DNA of 64,000 nt, taken from Peromyscus leucopus (taxonomy: Eukaryota; Chordata; Mammalia; Rodentia; Cricetidae). Of the stretch, positions 1 through 10,923 are shown in pieces. A program made the translations under genes and the position numbers. The stretch covers positions 36,624,142-36,688,141 of the forward strand of contig NC_051072.1 of NCBI RefSeq assembly GCF_004664715.2, written 5' to 3'. Below the pieces are notes generated by a model, which was not told the origin of the DNA, ran no database searches, and worked only from the letters and a program-made list of their open reading frames with translations. The stretch's first letter is position 1, and each line of letters opens with the position of its first letter.

Positions 1-411
1 AATATGATGGGACAAATCAGGTAGAGGAGCTACTGTGAATTGCACCCACAAATGAGGCTGCACGAAGAGACTCTAAACCAGCACCTAGGTATGTCCTGAG
101 CTCACTCCAGACAGAAAGCACCACACTGGAACAGATGGCTTCATTTTGAAGGACTTGTTCTGTAATCAGTCCCTGCTCCCTCAAAATAGTCCCCCAAATA
201 AGCCCATTGTGTGTCTGTGTGGTTCCATGGCTCAGCAGCACTGTTCTCCGGCCAGCAAACGAGCAGTTTGATTCGAAGCAGAGTTCTCATCTACTGATCA
301 ACATCAGTAGAACAAAATGTACAGGGAGGAAAAGGGGGTGGTCAGGGGAACTAGACCAAGCTCTTCCCTACAATGCCTGTCTCCAGACTCAAAGTGAATC
401 AAGATGTTATC

Positions 412-414
<3 letters not shown>
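1..414. other. unique non-coding stretch
   Basis: No SINE, LTR or coding signal was recognised. The short open frames on both strands show no domain, no codon pattern and no splice context. I see nothing further in it. Confidence 0.5.
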
Positions 415-478
<64 letters not shown>

Positions 479-490
479 TCTCCCTCCCCC
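415..490. repeat. (TC)n microsatellite
   Basis: About 30 uninterrupted TC units (to 474) are followed by a C-enriched pyrimidine tail. Open frames crossing it give Ser-Leu or Arg-Glu dipeptide runs, so those frames are artefacts of the repeat. Confidence 0.98.
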
Positions 491-1400
491 CAAATAAGAC
501 TTGGAGAAGACTCTATCAACCAGCTGCCTCCGAAATCTAAGTTATTTGAGAACCCCACTGAGCAAACATCATTTGCTCATGAAGCCCGATATAGATCCAG
601 GGGAGGCAATACTGGCCTGAAGCAGCGGCATTTGGGGAAAAAAAAAAGAAAGAAGAAATGGATTTTCCTAATGAGGCTTCCCCCAAGCCACCATTTCATG
701 CTGTAGTTGAAAGAAAGACACCGTCAAAGGATCTTGAGGTGCTGAAGAATCTCCGTGTAAAGAGGGGGTTAGACGCCAGCTATTTCATAACAAGGCTGTA
801 GAAATGTCTGTTAGATTTAAAGAGTGGAAGCCACCCCCCCCCCACCATGCACAGAAGAATTACACAGATGACCAACAGATTCGTGGAGGCACACAGCATA
901 TGCAGAATCGCACACACAGACTGAACGGCTGCATGTTGGATGACGGTTAGGACGAATTAATTTCACAGCCTACTTCTCCTGTGGAAGATGACCTCCTTTG
1001 TGCAAATGAAGGGTAAGAAAAAAAATACTCTGTCATCGCAATTAAATAATATAGTATTAAGTCACTGCACAGCCTTGAATGAGCTATTATGTGAGCATGG
1101 TCTGTCTGTGGTTCATGTCTCTCCTGGAGGGGAATCCACAGTCTCTCTCTCTCGTGAAGGCTGTAGTGACAAAATACGAGATTTACAGGCTGAAAGAGGC
1201 ATGGGATGCATTCGGATATCACTTTCTCTAATATGCTTTAAGACATAGCATAAAGATGACACTATGTAGATTAGCCGGTACGCCTTAAAACCCAAGCTTT
1301 AAAATGGGGCTAGGAATATGTCAGCAAGACAGAAAGCCCATACGCTTGTTTTTTCTCTTCCTAAAAGCTTATCAAGTTAGAGGAGAACATGCTTAACAGG

Positions 1401-1403
<3 letters not shown>
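491..1403. other. unique non-coding stretch
   Basis: Mostly single-copy sequence. It holds an A-rich run near 640-655 and a C-run near 834-842. I see no gene, SINE or LTR here. Confidence 0.45.

Positions 1404-1451
<48 letters not shown>
1404..1451. repeat. (CA)n microsatellite
   Basis: 24 uninterrupted CA units. The minus-strand open frame that ends here is a Cys-Val run and is not a gene. Confidence 0.98.
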
Positions 1452-1454
<3 letters not shown>

Positions 1455-1934
1455 CACATCTTTCCTTACAACTGGAAATCCCGTCTGTTGTACTCAGCAC
1501 CGAAAAAACGTAGTAAAGCATCATTCTACCTTTCTGCTGATCGAACACAGGTGAGGTGCTGAAATCCATGGTAGCCTGTCTCATCGTTTACCATTAGAAC
1601 GGCAAAAACCACCCAGGGCTCTGGCGAGGAGAAAACACCGTCTCATGCGCTGCAGCCAACACGTCAGTCAGCTTCAGCATGGCTGGCTGAGACTCCTGTT
1701 GGAGAATTAAGTGTGCATTAGATCTGCAGGTTGCCTTCAAGGCCAACGTTGAAAAGAGATAAAAAAAAAGACTCTTCTTCTAAAAACCGTGGAGAGGAAG
1801 AGTTACTCCCAGATCCCCATTCATCATCTATACTCATGTGTGAGTATTACACACCCCTCCCCCCCAAACAGATAGAACAGTCCAAATCCTAGAATAAAAC
1901 CGTCCTCGTGGGGGTGCCTACCTTGGATCTGGGC

Positions 1935-2240
1935 CAGGAAGACGCTGCAGGTCTCCGAGCCTCCGCGGCTGGAAGGTTGCTTTAAACCAATGGAAACCTC
2001 AATGAGTGAGTGAGGATTCTCGGGGCCAGACGGAGCATGTGCGGAGCCGCCGGCGCAGACTGCGTTCGGGCTGTTTGTTCTTGGCGCAGTGAGACCTGCA
2101 TTTGGGTCACGTGAGCAGAGAGGGGGCCCTCTCAATGGAATGGGACGTAAATATTGTAGCGGGAGGCTGCAGGCCACGTGCCCTGCTGAGCAAATTATGC
2201 GCTGGCGCTGCTTTTCTGCAGGCTCCCTGCAGTGGTCTCC
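1935..2240. promoter_or_regulatory. CpG-rich patch with E-boxes, possible regulatory element
   Basis: By eye this segment carries about 18 CpG dinucleotides in about 300 bp at roughly 60% GC, in a window that is otherwise strongly CpG-depleted. It contains two CACGTG E-boxes (2108-2113, 2175-2180) and a CCAAT box (1987-1991). No SINE explains the CpGs. It could be a small promoter, an enhancer or a weakly methylated island. No transcript start or linked exon can be shown. Confidence 0.35.
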
Positions 2241-2575
2241 TCCTGACACAGGAGACTTGTGGGAGGGGAGTGGTGTTTGCAAGGTTGTAGGTCAAGGCTC
2301 CAGATTCTGTGCCGCCAACTAAAAACAGTCTGCAGTCACCAGGGTGGGTGTTACGGCACTATGCACGAAGCCGGACGGGTCACCAAATGGACACCTTTGA
2401 GAAGCAGCTGAGAAAATGGCAAATTCATCCGCGAGTCTCAAAAACCCGAGGTGGGGAAGTCTTGCTCTCTTTTGCATTCGATGGCTCTCTTTACTGCCAT
2501 GTGAAAGCATCTCTACAGCTCATTTGTTTGTGTTTTTATAAAATGAGTACATTTCACGTGTGTTTTGGGCTTTGT

Positions 2576-2815
2576 ATCTGTGTGTGTGTGCACATGGGTG
2601 TGGGTACATGTGCATGTGTGCATATGCGTGTATAGACCAGAGGTTAATCTCAGGGATCTCTCTTTGGGGACACCTTTGTTTTTCCAGATACAGTCTCTCC
2701 CTGAAACCCGTGCCTTGTCCACATGACTAGGCTGGCAGGCAGCAAGCCCCAGGATTCTCCTATCTGTCCCCCCACCCCAGTGATGGGATTGTGACATCAC
2801 CTGGCATTTTATGTG
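2576..2815 (-). mobile_element. B4-family SINE (RSINE1-like), with GT-rich end
   Basis: On the plus strand the order is a GT/GCAT-rich segment, then CAGTCTCTCCCTGAA, then a degraded B1-like half ending near CAGTGATGGGATTGTGACATC. This is the reverse complement of a B4A/RSINE1 element, whose 3' end is CA-rich. It is diverged and therefore old. Confidence 0.65.
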
Positions 2816-2923
2816 TCACTGATAATGACAAACCTTTTTTTTTCTTTTTAACTAACAAATATTTGAATTTGGAAATAAATGCAGGAAATAAATCATTTTT
2901 CTCTGAGGATGGCTATATTAATC

Positions 2924-2925
<2 letters not shown>

Positions 2926-2961
<36 letters not shown>

Positions 2962-2965
2962 GTGT
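2926..2965. repeat. (GT)n microsatellite
   Basis: About 18 GT units with one slip. It leads directly into the giant T-run. Confidence 0.95.
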
Positions 2966-2968
2966 TTA

Positions 2969-3151
<183 letters not shown>

Positions 3152-3260
3152 TGTGTGTTGGGTTGTTTCGTGAGGCTATGTATGTATAAAGGGGCGCGCA
3201 AAAGACACACAACTGGCTAATCATTAAACATGAAAATAAGTGAACAAACACAAAAAAATG

Positions 3261-3304
3261 AAAAAAAAAAAAAAAAAAAAAATATTTAATAATACTAATT
3301 ATTT

Positions 3305-3339
<35 letters not shown>
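3261..3339. repeat. A22 / T33 inverted homopolymers
   Basis: An A-run at 3261-3282 and a T-run at 3307-3339 are separated by 24 AT-rich bases. They could pair as a 22-bp stem. The block lies only 110 bp from the giant T-run, in the same low-complexity patch. Confidence 0.9.
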
Positions 3340-3340
<1 letters not shown>

Positions 3341-4058
3341 TTACTGTGGCATCTTGAACACAAGAAGGAATCTGTCATATGAAACTCAAAAAAGTCATGC
3401 TGCCAGGTTGACAATGTGCACATTGCATCTGCAGAACAGAGACTGATTCTTTATCAATTGTTATAGACACGAGTGATCACAATAAGTGAACAATAAAATA
3501 AAATTACAGAATCACGTAGGTGATAGGAAAAACTGCTAAAAAATTATAGTAGCAGATACCCAAGGAGGGGCAGCTTAAGTCCACTGAACCAGCAGGCATT
3601 GCTACCTCTCAACCCCTAGGAAGAGAACCATGAAGGGTTTAGATGCCCCTCCCTCGCATCGACTTGGGCATGCATTCTTTCACCACTACAGCAAGAGTGC
3701 TGAGCTCCAGTCATTGCTAGAGGCACTGAGCACACACACGTGAGCAAGACAGGAAAGGTGCATCTTCCAATGAGCTCCACGTGTGGGTGCAACTTCTGCT
3801 CTTGGCCATGCTGGAGCCACAAGGATTGGGTTTGCCTCCTGCCTTGAACCACTAGGACGATGCAGCAGCATTGCTGAAACACGTTGACAGATGAGCTAGG
3901 TGTTGCAGGGCGGTGATCCCGGGAGAAGATCAGCAGCTGACGTCAGCCTGCTGACTCTCCAGCCCATGGCCTGGAGAGATCCAGACCATTGTATGGCGTG
4001 GCTGGTGGGCTCAGTGGTCTGTGGTGCATGAAAAGATACCCGTGTTCTGCTCCTGAGA
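3340..4058. other. unique non-coding stretch
   Basis: Single-copy sequence apart from the palindromic CRE at 3936-3947. The minus-strand frames at 3616-3882 (88 codons) and 3686-3871 show no domain. Confidence 0.4.
3936..3947. promoter_or_regulatory. palindromic CRE/ATF motif
   Basis: GCTGACGTCAGC is a perfect 12-bp palindrome containing the full CREB/ATF site TGACGTCA. Such full sites are rare in CpG-depleted mammalian DNA. No promoter context is visible. Confidence 0.4.
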
Positions 4059-4350
4059 GCCCATGAACATGACCTTGTTGAGAAGGAGCCTTAGCAGCTA
4101 TAATGAAGTCAAGGGGCTCAATTTGAAAGCAACCTCAGTGGTTGGTATTGTTCAAAGGGACACTCTGAGGGAAGAAGAGGAAGACATTAGGAACCCACTG
4201 TCTCCTGAACCTATGGAAGGAGTCAGGTTCTGCCAGCACCGTGACTTCAAACGTTTGGTTTCTAGACTGTGAAATAATAAGTTTTTGTTGTTGTTGGGAG
4301 CCATTATGCTTGTGATAATTGTCTTATAGCAGCTTCAAAAAATTAACACC
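4059..4350 (+). mobile_element. MaLR-type LTR fragment (MLT1-like)
   Basis: It opens with CATGAACATGACCTTGTT and closes with CTAGACTGTGAAATAATAAG, a TTGTTGTTG segment and TTATAGCAGC. This order matches the 5' and 3' ends of old mammalian MaLR LTRs. It is diverged, with no target duplication seen. Confidence 0.5.
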
Positions 4351-4821
4351 GAGAAGGACTCTCAAAATAAAATCTCCCCAAATTAATACATTTGTATGTG
4401 AGCATTTATCGTTACACAAACCAAAGTGTTAGATATAGACATTTTCATGTTTTAAGGCGGCTGCTGTGGGCTCATTCTGAAGAAAGGCAGGCAGGTAGGT
4501 TGGGAGGGACATGGCTTGAGTCTGTGTTACATAGGTGTGGCCTGGGCAGACTGCACAACTTTTTGGAGCCCTGCATTATAATCTGTTGCATGGGAATCCC
4601 CACTCACTAATATCCCATGAGAATTCATGGTGATTATTATTCTTTCACCTTTCTAGGTTTCAAAAATGTTGGATATTTAAAAATTTGTATTTTACGATGC
4701 ATTTTGAGTGAGGGCATAATGTCCCACTACAACTCACAAAAATATTTCTGTGAGTCTGAAAGTTCTCCGGCATTCCTGGCACACTAGCCCCTCCCCTGGC
4801 AAGCAGATACTCACAGCCCAT

Positions 4822-5170
4822 TGGCTACTTTTCCTGTCACTGTAACAAAGTATCTGGCAGTTGGAAACTTAAGGGTGGAAGGATTTATTTTGGCTCACCA
4901 TTTCAGCCGATCATGGTGAGAAAGATAGAGAGAGTCAGGCATGCTACTTGGGAGCTCCTGGGGTAGGGAGTGTGAGATAGTAGCTTATTCCACTGTGGCA
5001 GTTCAGGGAGCAGAGAGAACAGGACCGGAAACACGACCAGACTATAAGCCTTCATGGCCGCTCCTGAATGACCCACCCCTTCCAGCCAGCCAGGACACAC
5101 GACCCCCTGGATAGTCTACCACCTAGGGTTCAACGCTATAAAGATGTGATTCACACTTCAGACTCAAACC
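4822..5170 (-). mobile_element. LTR-like interspersed repeat
   Basis: It starts TCCTGTCACTGTAACAAAGT and continues with GATTTATTTTGGCTCACCAT. This is the reverse complement of the 3' end of rodent MaLR-like LTRs, which carry a poly(A)-signal region and end near a CAGTGACAG-type sequence. Exact family uncertain. Confidence 0.45.
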
Positions 5171-6000
5171 ATGGCAGCCACCCATGGCCTGTGGTGGTGC
5201 GCACCAACTCTTGTCCATACACGGGAGAGGAAAAGAGGACGCTCGGTCTGTGTGGTCATGCAAGTCCCGCTCTTTTCTTCATCTCCGGCTCATTCCTCAG
5301 CACCCTTCCACTCTGTGCCCAGCACCTGGCCATGCTGGTCTCCTTCCTGTTTCTGGAACGCCATACTCTTTCCTGTACTGAACATACTTGGTTATTCTGT
5401 GCCTTACCTGGTCTCCTTTACTCCAGCTCAGAGGTCACCGTTTCCAACAGGCTTCCCTGAGCATAACCACCCAGCCTAGAAGAGTCCTCTACTTCTGTAC
5501 CAGCCACTTTCTTCCTCAGAACGCTGCTTTGTGAATTTAGAATGGAAAATGCTGCCAGGAAGACAGAGCTTTTGCCCACACTGTGATTGATAACTGTCTG
5601 GTTCAGGGTGGCTCAGACCATCCAGGGTGAAGGACCAGGTTTACAAATTCCCAAACCACTGGGGAACAACATGTTCTTAAAATGTGACTGAATAACGTGT
5701 ATCCGTTGTTCACTCATAGTGTGTTTGGGTGCTATTATAGTGTGTGGTCATACACAGTATCCCCTAGCCACATATGGCTGTTTAAGTTAAAATTAAATTT
5801 AAAAACTCAGTTCTTCAACCTCAATAACAACTGTGATTCGACAGTGTCATAGTTAAGACCAATTGCTCCGTGAGAGGTGGGGAAGTGTTAGGAGGCAAGC
5901 CCGGCGGTGGGGGGATAGAGCCAGTGGACAACCAAGCAACTCAGTGCTTCATGGGAGGAACAACCTAGGTTCTAAAGGACAGAGAGTTAGTTTATTTTGC
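5171..6000. other. unique non-coding stretch
   Basis: Overlapping plus-strand frames of 65-130 codons at 5068-5479 occupy three phases over the same bases, which is what non-coding GC-moderate DNA gives. No splice-bounded exon or domain is visible. Confidence 0.4.
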
Positions 6001-6650
6001 TTTGTACTGTTTTTTAAGCATACCTTCATCATAACATATATTTTGTAATGACGCTTTAATTTGTGTAATTGTGGACTTTGATCATAGTCACATCTGTTTC
6101 TCTCTTGTCCTCCTTTCCTCCTTGATGCCTTTCCTCTTTCCAGAGATAGTGTCCTTCTCCTTTCCTGTCACATACACGTGAGTGCACATACACACACACA
6201 CACACACATTTACACATGCACATACACATAAAACACACATGTTCACACCTGTACAGACACACACATACACTTGTGCATGCACATGTATACCATACACATG
6301 CATGGACACACATATGCACATATGCATACATACACACATGCACACACACATAGATACACACATGCACATACATATACATTCACATTCACACCTGTGCATA
6401 CACATACATGCACATGTGCACACACATGTATACACACATATGCACACACACATACATTTACACATGCACACACATAGTACACATGTACACACACACATGC
6501 ACACACGCACCACACACAAACATTCACACATGCACATATGCAAACATACACACATAGACTCACATACGTGCACATACACATACGTCCTGTAGTTGAGAGG
6601 AGGAGATATGTTGTTTGTCTTTCTGAGTCTGGTTTATTTCATTGAGGGAT
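6001..6650 (-). mobile_element. L1 3' end (Lx-like), interrupted by expanded CA tract
   Basis: The left flank (about 6050-6170, ...GGACTTTGATCATAGTCAC... with CT-rich lines) and the right flank (about 6608-6645, TTGTCTTTCTGAGTCTGG followed by TTTATTTCAT) are neighbours in the reverse complement of rodent L1 (Lx) 3' UTRs, where they are joined by a short CA/CACGTG stretch. Here that stretch has grown to about 410 bp. Confidence 0.6.
6171..6584. repeat. CA/CATG-rich degenerate minisatellite
   Basis: A 410-bp alternating purine-pyrimidine tract of CACACA, CATGCA, CACATA and similar units. All six frames stay open and give Thr-His or Cys-Val-Met runs, so the 100-160 codon frames here are repeat artefacts. 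Confidence 0.95.
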
Positions 6651-6659
6651 GGATGTTAG

Positions 6660-7152
6660 GGCATGATGCTGTCAAAGAAACCAGAGAGAAAGGACCACAT
6701 GCTGAGATCCCCTCTATAAAGCACTCTTGGCAAAAACCATGCAGACAGAGACTTCATGAGTGCTTTCCAGAGAGCGGGATGAGCTACAGGGGCGTGAGGG
6801 CTTGTGGAAATAGTCAATAGTCATCTTGACGGTGGCGAGGGGCACATACCTCGTATTCACAAGCTCACAGGACCTGGCACTTCAAAGGGTGAATGTACAA
6901 ACATCACACTTTAAAGACCTGAAGAAATAAACAACATAATCTGTAACTTATCTCACAATGTCAACCCAAGTTTCAAAGCAAGTTTGTTAAAAGTAGAAAT
7001 GATTGAAATGATCAGGTTTTAAAAAATGAACACATGATCACTTTACTCAGATGCTTATAATTTATAGGGTATGTTTATAGTTGGCAAACTAACTTTAAAA
7101 TAGTAGCTGCTGTCCTGTCTATGGCTTTTCACACCAGCTTGACCTTGCTCGA
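6660..7152. other. unique non-coding stretch
   Basis: AT-rich single-copy sequence, for example 6900-7100. I see no repeat or gene. Confidence 0.4.
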
Positions 7153-7197
7153 GTCTACGGCCATCCACCCTGAACGTGCCCAGTCTCCTCTGACCTT
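7153..7197 (+). pseudogene. 5S rRNA 5'-end fragment
   Basis: GTCTACGGCCATCCACCCTG and the following CGTGCCCAGTCTCCTCTG match nucleotides 1-44 of mammalian 5S rRNA at roughly 85% by eye, with one base missing. The similarity stops before the internal control region (about nt 50-97), so the fragment cannot drive Pol III transcription. No 3' half or oligo-T terminator follows. It is either a truncated 5S pseudogene or part of a repeat that borrowed a 5S start. Confidence 0.6.
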
Positions 7198-7344
7198 GTT
7201 CAAGTTGATTTTATCCACGGTGAGATAAACCTGTCGTTTGAGATTTAGGGGTTGCTGCGATGTTGTATCGCTGTAACTGTGTCTAAATAGCATCCTTGTC
7301 TTAGGGCCAGCCTCCGAGGATAAGCAAATGGTACTCTGCAGGTA

Positions 7345-7463
7345 ATTTCATCACTAAGGAGATGGACACAGGAGGATCAGGAGTTCAAGGCTGTTCTTAG
7401 CTGTCTAGTGAATTCAAGATCAGTCTGGGCTACTTGAGATTCTAAAAATAAAACAAACAAAAA
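7345..7463 (+). mobile_element. old B1-like SINE (ID_B1 type) fragment
   Basis: The order GGAGGATCAGGAGTTCAAGG ... CAAGATCAGTCTGGGCTAC ... and an A-rich tail TAAAAATAAAACAAACAAAA is the right half of an ID_B1-type SINE. The left half is degraded or absent. Confidence 0.6.
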
Positions 7464-8671
7464 TCCAAATGGCACTTCTCCACCAGAGGGTAAACTCCAC
7501 ACAGGCCTTTGCATCTCTGTCTACCCCATGTCTCTGTAGCACACACAGAGAGGGAATCAGGGGAGATTCACTGAGTGACAGAATGTCTCTGAAGGGCTTT
7601 CCACACCTAAGCTGAGGTCTCCTTCATTGATGAAATGACATGAAACCCATTAACTACCGGCCACTGGAAAAACCCACAGCCAGGACTTTCTGACGTCATC
7701 CTTGCAATCTCACAATGTGAACAAGAGGATTGAGAATTGAGGGGTTCGGACGTGCTGGTGTGTGTGAACTGTAGTCTGACCATGTGGCCACCACAGGCCA
7801 ACTGACACAGGTTTTCAGAGGTCCCATGCTTTACCCCGATGAAACCAGAGCACAAGCAATGTGCTCACGTAGAGGACGTGTGAGCTGTGTCGGATGAGTC
7901 TGTATAGTGCCTGAGTGTGAGAGCCGCACAACTGAGGGCGGAAGTCTCTGGTGAAGTCAGCTGTTTCCTGATCCAGTTACTTTAGCTATAAATGAGTCAC
8001 AAAATAGTATCAATTGTATGAAATAGTCATTCCATTGGGGCTGTTACAATGTACGTGAAGTGCTACCACAAAAGCGGAGTTTGCATTGGTCTTAAAGAAA
8101 TCTTGTGACTATCTATTTAATTAAAAAAAGAAAAGAAAAGAAGAAGCCTGTGCATTTGTTACTGGTTTTAGAAGGATATGGCAATTATCTACCCATCTGT
8201 CCTTGTTTATGAAAAGCAGACTCAAATGAACTCATTGGGTAGGTCAATGATTTACAACACTACCAAGAAAGATCCATCTCTTCTAATAGACGAAGCTACA
8301 ACTTAAATGAACAAATGAAGTTCTCTTCTGGAAACTTTTCTAAGTCTTTAACTTCTGAGAATGAATGAAAAGACTTTGAAGCTATTGATGCAGACATTTC
8401 AGAGTGATATCTCTTGTTCCTTCTTTAATAAGTACACACAACTTTAGAAGGCATGGGTTACAATAAGAATGCATTACATTCTATGGTAACAGGCAAATAT
8501 TGTTTTTTTTGCTAAACTTTTAAATTTTATGTGAACAAAAGCTAATAGCTACCTGGCACTTTGGTAAACATTTGGTTAATACTTGGGTCAACATGTCTTT
8601 ATTTAAAACTTATCATTGAGGTTTATGAAGCATAATTTTAATTATATTTCTAATGAATGTTGAGTGTGTTC
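7464..8671. other. unique stretch with a CRE motif
   Basis: No recognised repeat over 1.2 kb except an AAAAG-rich patch near 8125-8145. A full CRE, TGACGTCA, lies at 7691-7698. The 82-codon minus-strand frame at 7607-7855 has no domain. Confidence 0.4.
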
Positions 8672-8972
8672 GTCAGCTCTCTGACACTGACAAAATGCCT
8701 GAGGTAGACACCAGTGAAGAGGAAAGGTCTATGCTGTCTCATAGTTTCAGAGGTTTTGATCCATGGTCAGTTGGTGCCTTGGTTTGGGGGCCTAGGGTGA
8801 TGCAGGAAAAAGTGTGAGAGAATGCTGCTCATCTCATGGACACCAGGAAACAAAGAGAAAGGGAAAAGCTGAATCCCAGTGATGTGACTTCTAACCAGCA
8901 GGCCTCACATCCTAAGGATCCCACTACCTTCCAGCAGGACACAAGCTGGTGACTAACTCTTCCATGTATGAC
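8672..8972 (-). mobile_element. MaLR-like LTR fragment
   Basis: CAGCTCTCTGACACTGACAA ... CATAGTTTCAGAGGTTTTG ... CATGGTCAGTTGG ... is the reverse complement of a rodent MaLR-like LTR 3' part. The same word order occurs at 32529-32935. Confidence 0.5.
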
Positions 8973-9481
8973 CCCCCCCCCATACATTTTTTTGGCTAGC
9001 CTACCATGCCTGGATGAAATATGGACACAAGGTTATGATAGTTGGATGTAAGTAGGTTCACACTGGCTGGTGGACTTTTCCTGTTACCATAGTATCGGTT
9101 TTCAATTTTTTTCATTCTCTGAAGTTTCATTAGATTCCCATGGAAGCCTTAGGGATTTGCATCCATTTATGTCTGGATTGTTGGCACTTCCTCAGCAAGC
9201 CAATAGATTCGAGGGGAACACAGGAAACAAATGTGAGAAAAACAAACAAACCCAACCCACAGCACATCTGGAGACCTATGTGGAACGTGAATTTGCTGAA
9301 CCCCCCCTCCCCCCAAGTGTTTGTAAGAAGTTCTAACTTGGACACACATCCTCTACTTCTACGTTTAGCTTGGTATTGACTGGTCAAGTTCAAATGAAGT
9401 CTTGTGGTGTGAATTAAGTTAGCATTGTGTAGAGGGATGGTTCCAGCAACGTCACTCTCTGACTCTGTCCCTTTTTGGCAG
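8973..9481. other. unique non-coding stretch
   Basis: It contains C-runs near 8970-8980 and 9300-9315. Three short frames overlap at 9070-9393 with no domain. I see nothing else. Confidence 0.35.
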
Positions 9482-9990
9482 TGTTAGGGTCCTGGAGAAG
9501 TCCCACAAAAGACTACCTGACACGATGCGATCAGCAAGAGCACTTATATCTCGAGAAGGTACCAGCATGCTGGGGCCATGAATATAACACAAAGGCAAGA
9601 ATGGTGACCCCAAGAGATGCTTGCAGGTTCTTTTATACACATCGAAAGGAATTCTAAAAGCAATGAGATCATTCTACCTAGGACTGGCTTACCCAAGTGG
9701 CAATCACATTAGTACATTTCTGATTGGTTAGGGCTAGCAGGGGTGGGCTAAGGCTGTAGCTTTTCCATTCTTGGGCAAGTCTAGACAAGTCCCAGGCCCT
9801 GTCCTTATTTGGTTATTGCCTTGAGGTACCTGGGGTGGGGGGGGGGAGGTTGGCCCAAGCCTAGTATGTGCAATTCTCCCCTCTGTTACTGTCAGGGGCG
9901 TTGGTGATTGGTTGCCCTTTGTTTGTGGACGGAGGCCTTGTTTTTAACTGAGTCATTAGAGGGCCTGTCATGATATTCGCCTGATCCTCT
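9482..9990 (-). mobile_element. candidate retroviral LTR, minus strand
   Basis: Read on the minus strand, the segment has a CCAAT box (AACCAATCAGAAATG, about 9719-9733), a TATA box (GTATAAAAGAACC, about 9627-9640), then a leader-like region ending ...GGACCCTAACA at 9482. This is the promoter order of a retroviral U3-R-U5. The outer boundary is uncertain: a CA followed by GCAG near 9985-9992 could pair with GCAG at 9478-9481 as a 4-bp target duplication. A short open frame lies just beyond (9892-10080), with no identifiable domain. Confidence 0.4.
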
Positions 9991-10397
9991 CAGCAGCTCT
10001 GAAATATCCAGAACAATATTTTGTCCTCCAGTTAATTTTTTTGAGAGGAAGCCCTTGAAAGGAATGCAATTGAATTTCACTCTCCAAAGTTTCTTGTGGA
10101 GTTAGGGAAGTGAATTTGGGGCCTGCTAAGGGTAATGGACCAGGAGCTCGTGGGACTCCGATGATTGATGTAGTTGCTAAGGGGACAAAGTCTTACTCTG
10201 TGGACTTAGACTCTGCCCTGTAGAGTTGCTGGGTCTTGTGGTTACAGACTGGGGGGTCTCTACTTAGGGTCTGAAATATATGGTTGGGCATTGTGTGTTT
10301 TAAACACACTTCCTTCTCAATAATTCTTTTTAAGAAACAGTAGACGTGGTTGAGTCTCCAAACTGGAGGCTGCGGGATGTGCGAACATTTGCCAGAA
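9991..10397. other. unidentified stretch between two LTR-type elements
   Basis: No repeat family recognised. If the LTR to its left is part of a provirus, this could be decayed internal sequence, but no retroviral motif was found. Confidence 0.25.
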
Positions 10398-10403
10398 CCC
10401 AGT

Positions 10404-10923
10404 TGTTAGCTCGACTACATCTGTATTCTTGGTTGTCAACCTGACTACATCTGGAATTAACTAAAGCCCAAATGACCGGGCACACCTGTGTGGGGTTTTT
10501 TTCTTAATTAAATGCTTTCAAGTGGGAAGACTTACTTCTAAACTAGATTTTTGAAGTGGGAAGATCCACCTTTAACCTGGGTCACACCTTCTGCTGGTAG
10601 TCTTTATAAAGGGCACGGATGAAGGAAGCTTGCTCTCTTTTTGTCTGCTTGCTCTCGCCCTCACTGGCAAGACCATCCCTTCACAGGCATTGGAGCCTAC
10701 TTCTTCAGGATTCCAGCATGTACTGAAGAGCAGCTGAGACATCCAGCCTCACGGACTGAACAACCACTGGGTTTTTTGTACCTCCTGTTAATAGACAGCC
10801 ATTGTTGGACTAACTGGACCACAGCCTGTAAGTCATTCTCATGAAACCCCTTTCTAGATATCTCCATAGATATACAGACTCGTTCTGTAAATTCTGTTCT
10901 TCTGGAGAAGCCTGGCTAACACA
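10404..10923 (+). mobile_element. ORR1-type MaLR LTR
   Basis: The order GGTTGTCAACCTGACTACAT, GGAATTAACTAAAGCCCAA, GGGCACACCTGTG, CTTTATAAAGGGCAC, GATTCCAGCATGTACTGAAG and GGACCACAGCCTGTAAGTC follows the ORR1 LTR consensus. It starts TG, ends ACA, and is flanked by CCCAGT on both sides (10398-10403 and 10924-10929). It looks like a solo LTR, since no internal region follows. The first about 20 bases contain an extra GACTACATCTG copy. Confidence 0.85.

Noticed and set aside
6056..6592. His/Thr-rich and Cys/Val/Met-rich frames up to 163 codons
   Set aside because: The CA/CATG tract is stop-free in all phases, so frame length here carries no coding information.
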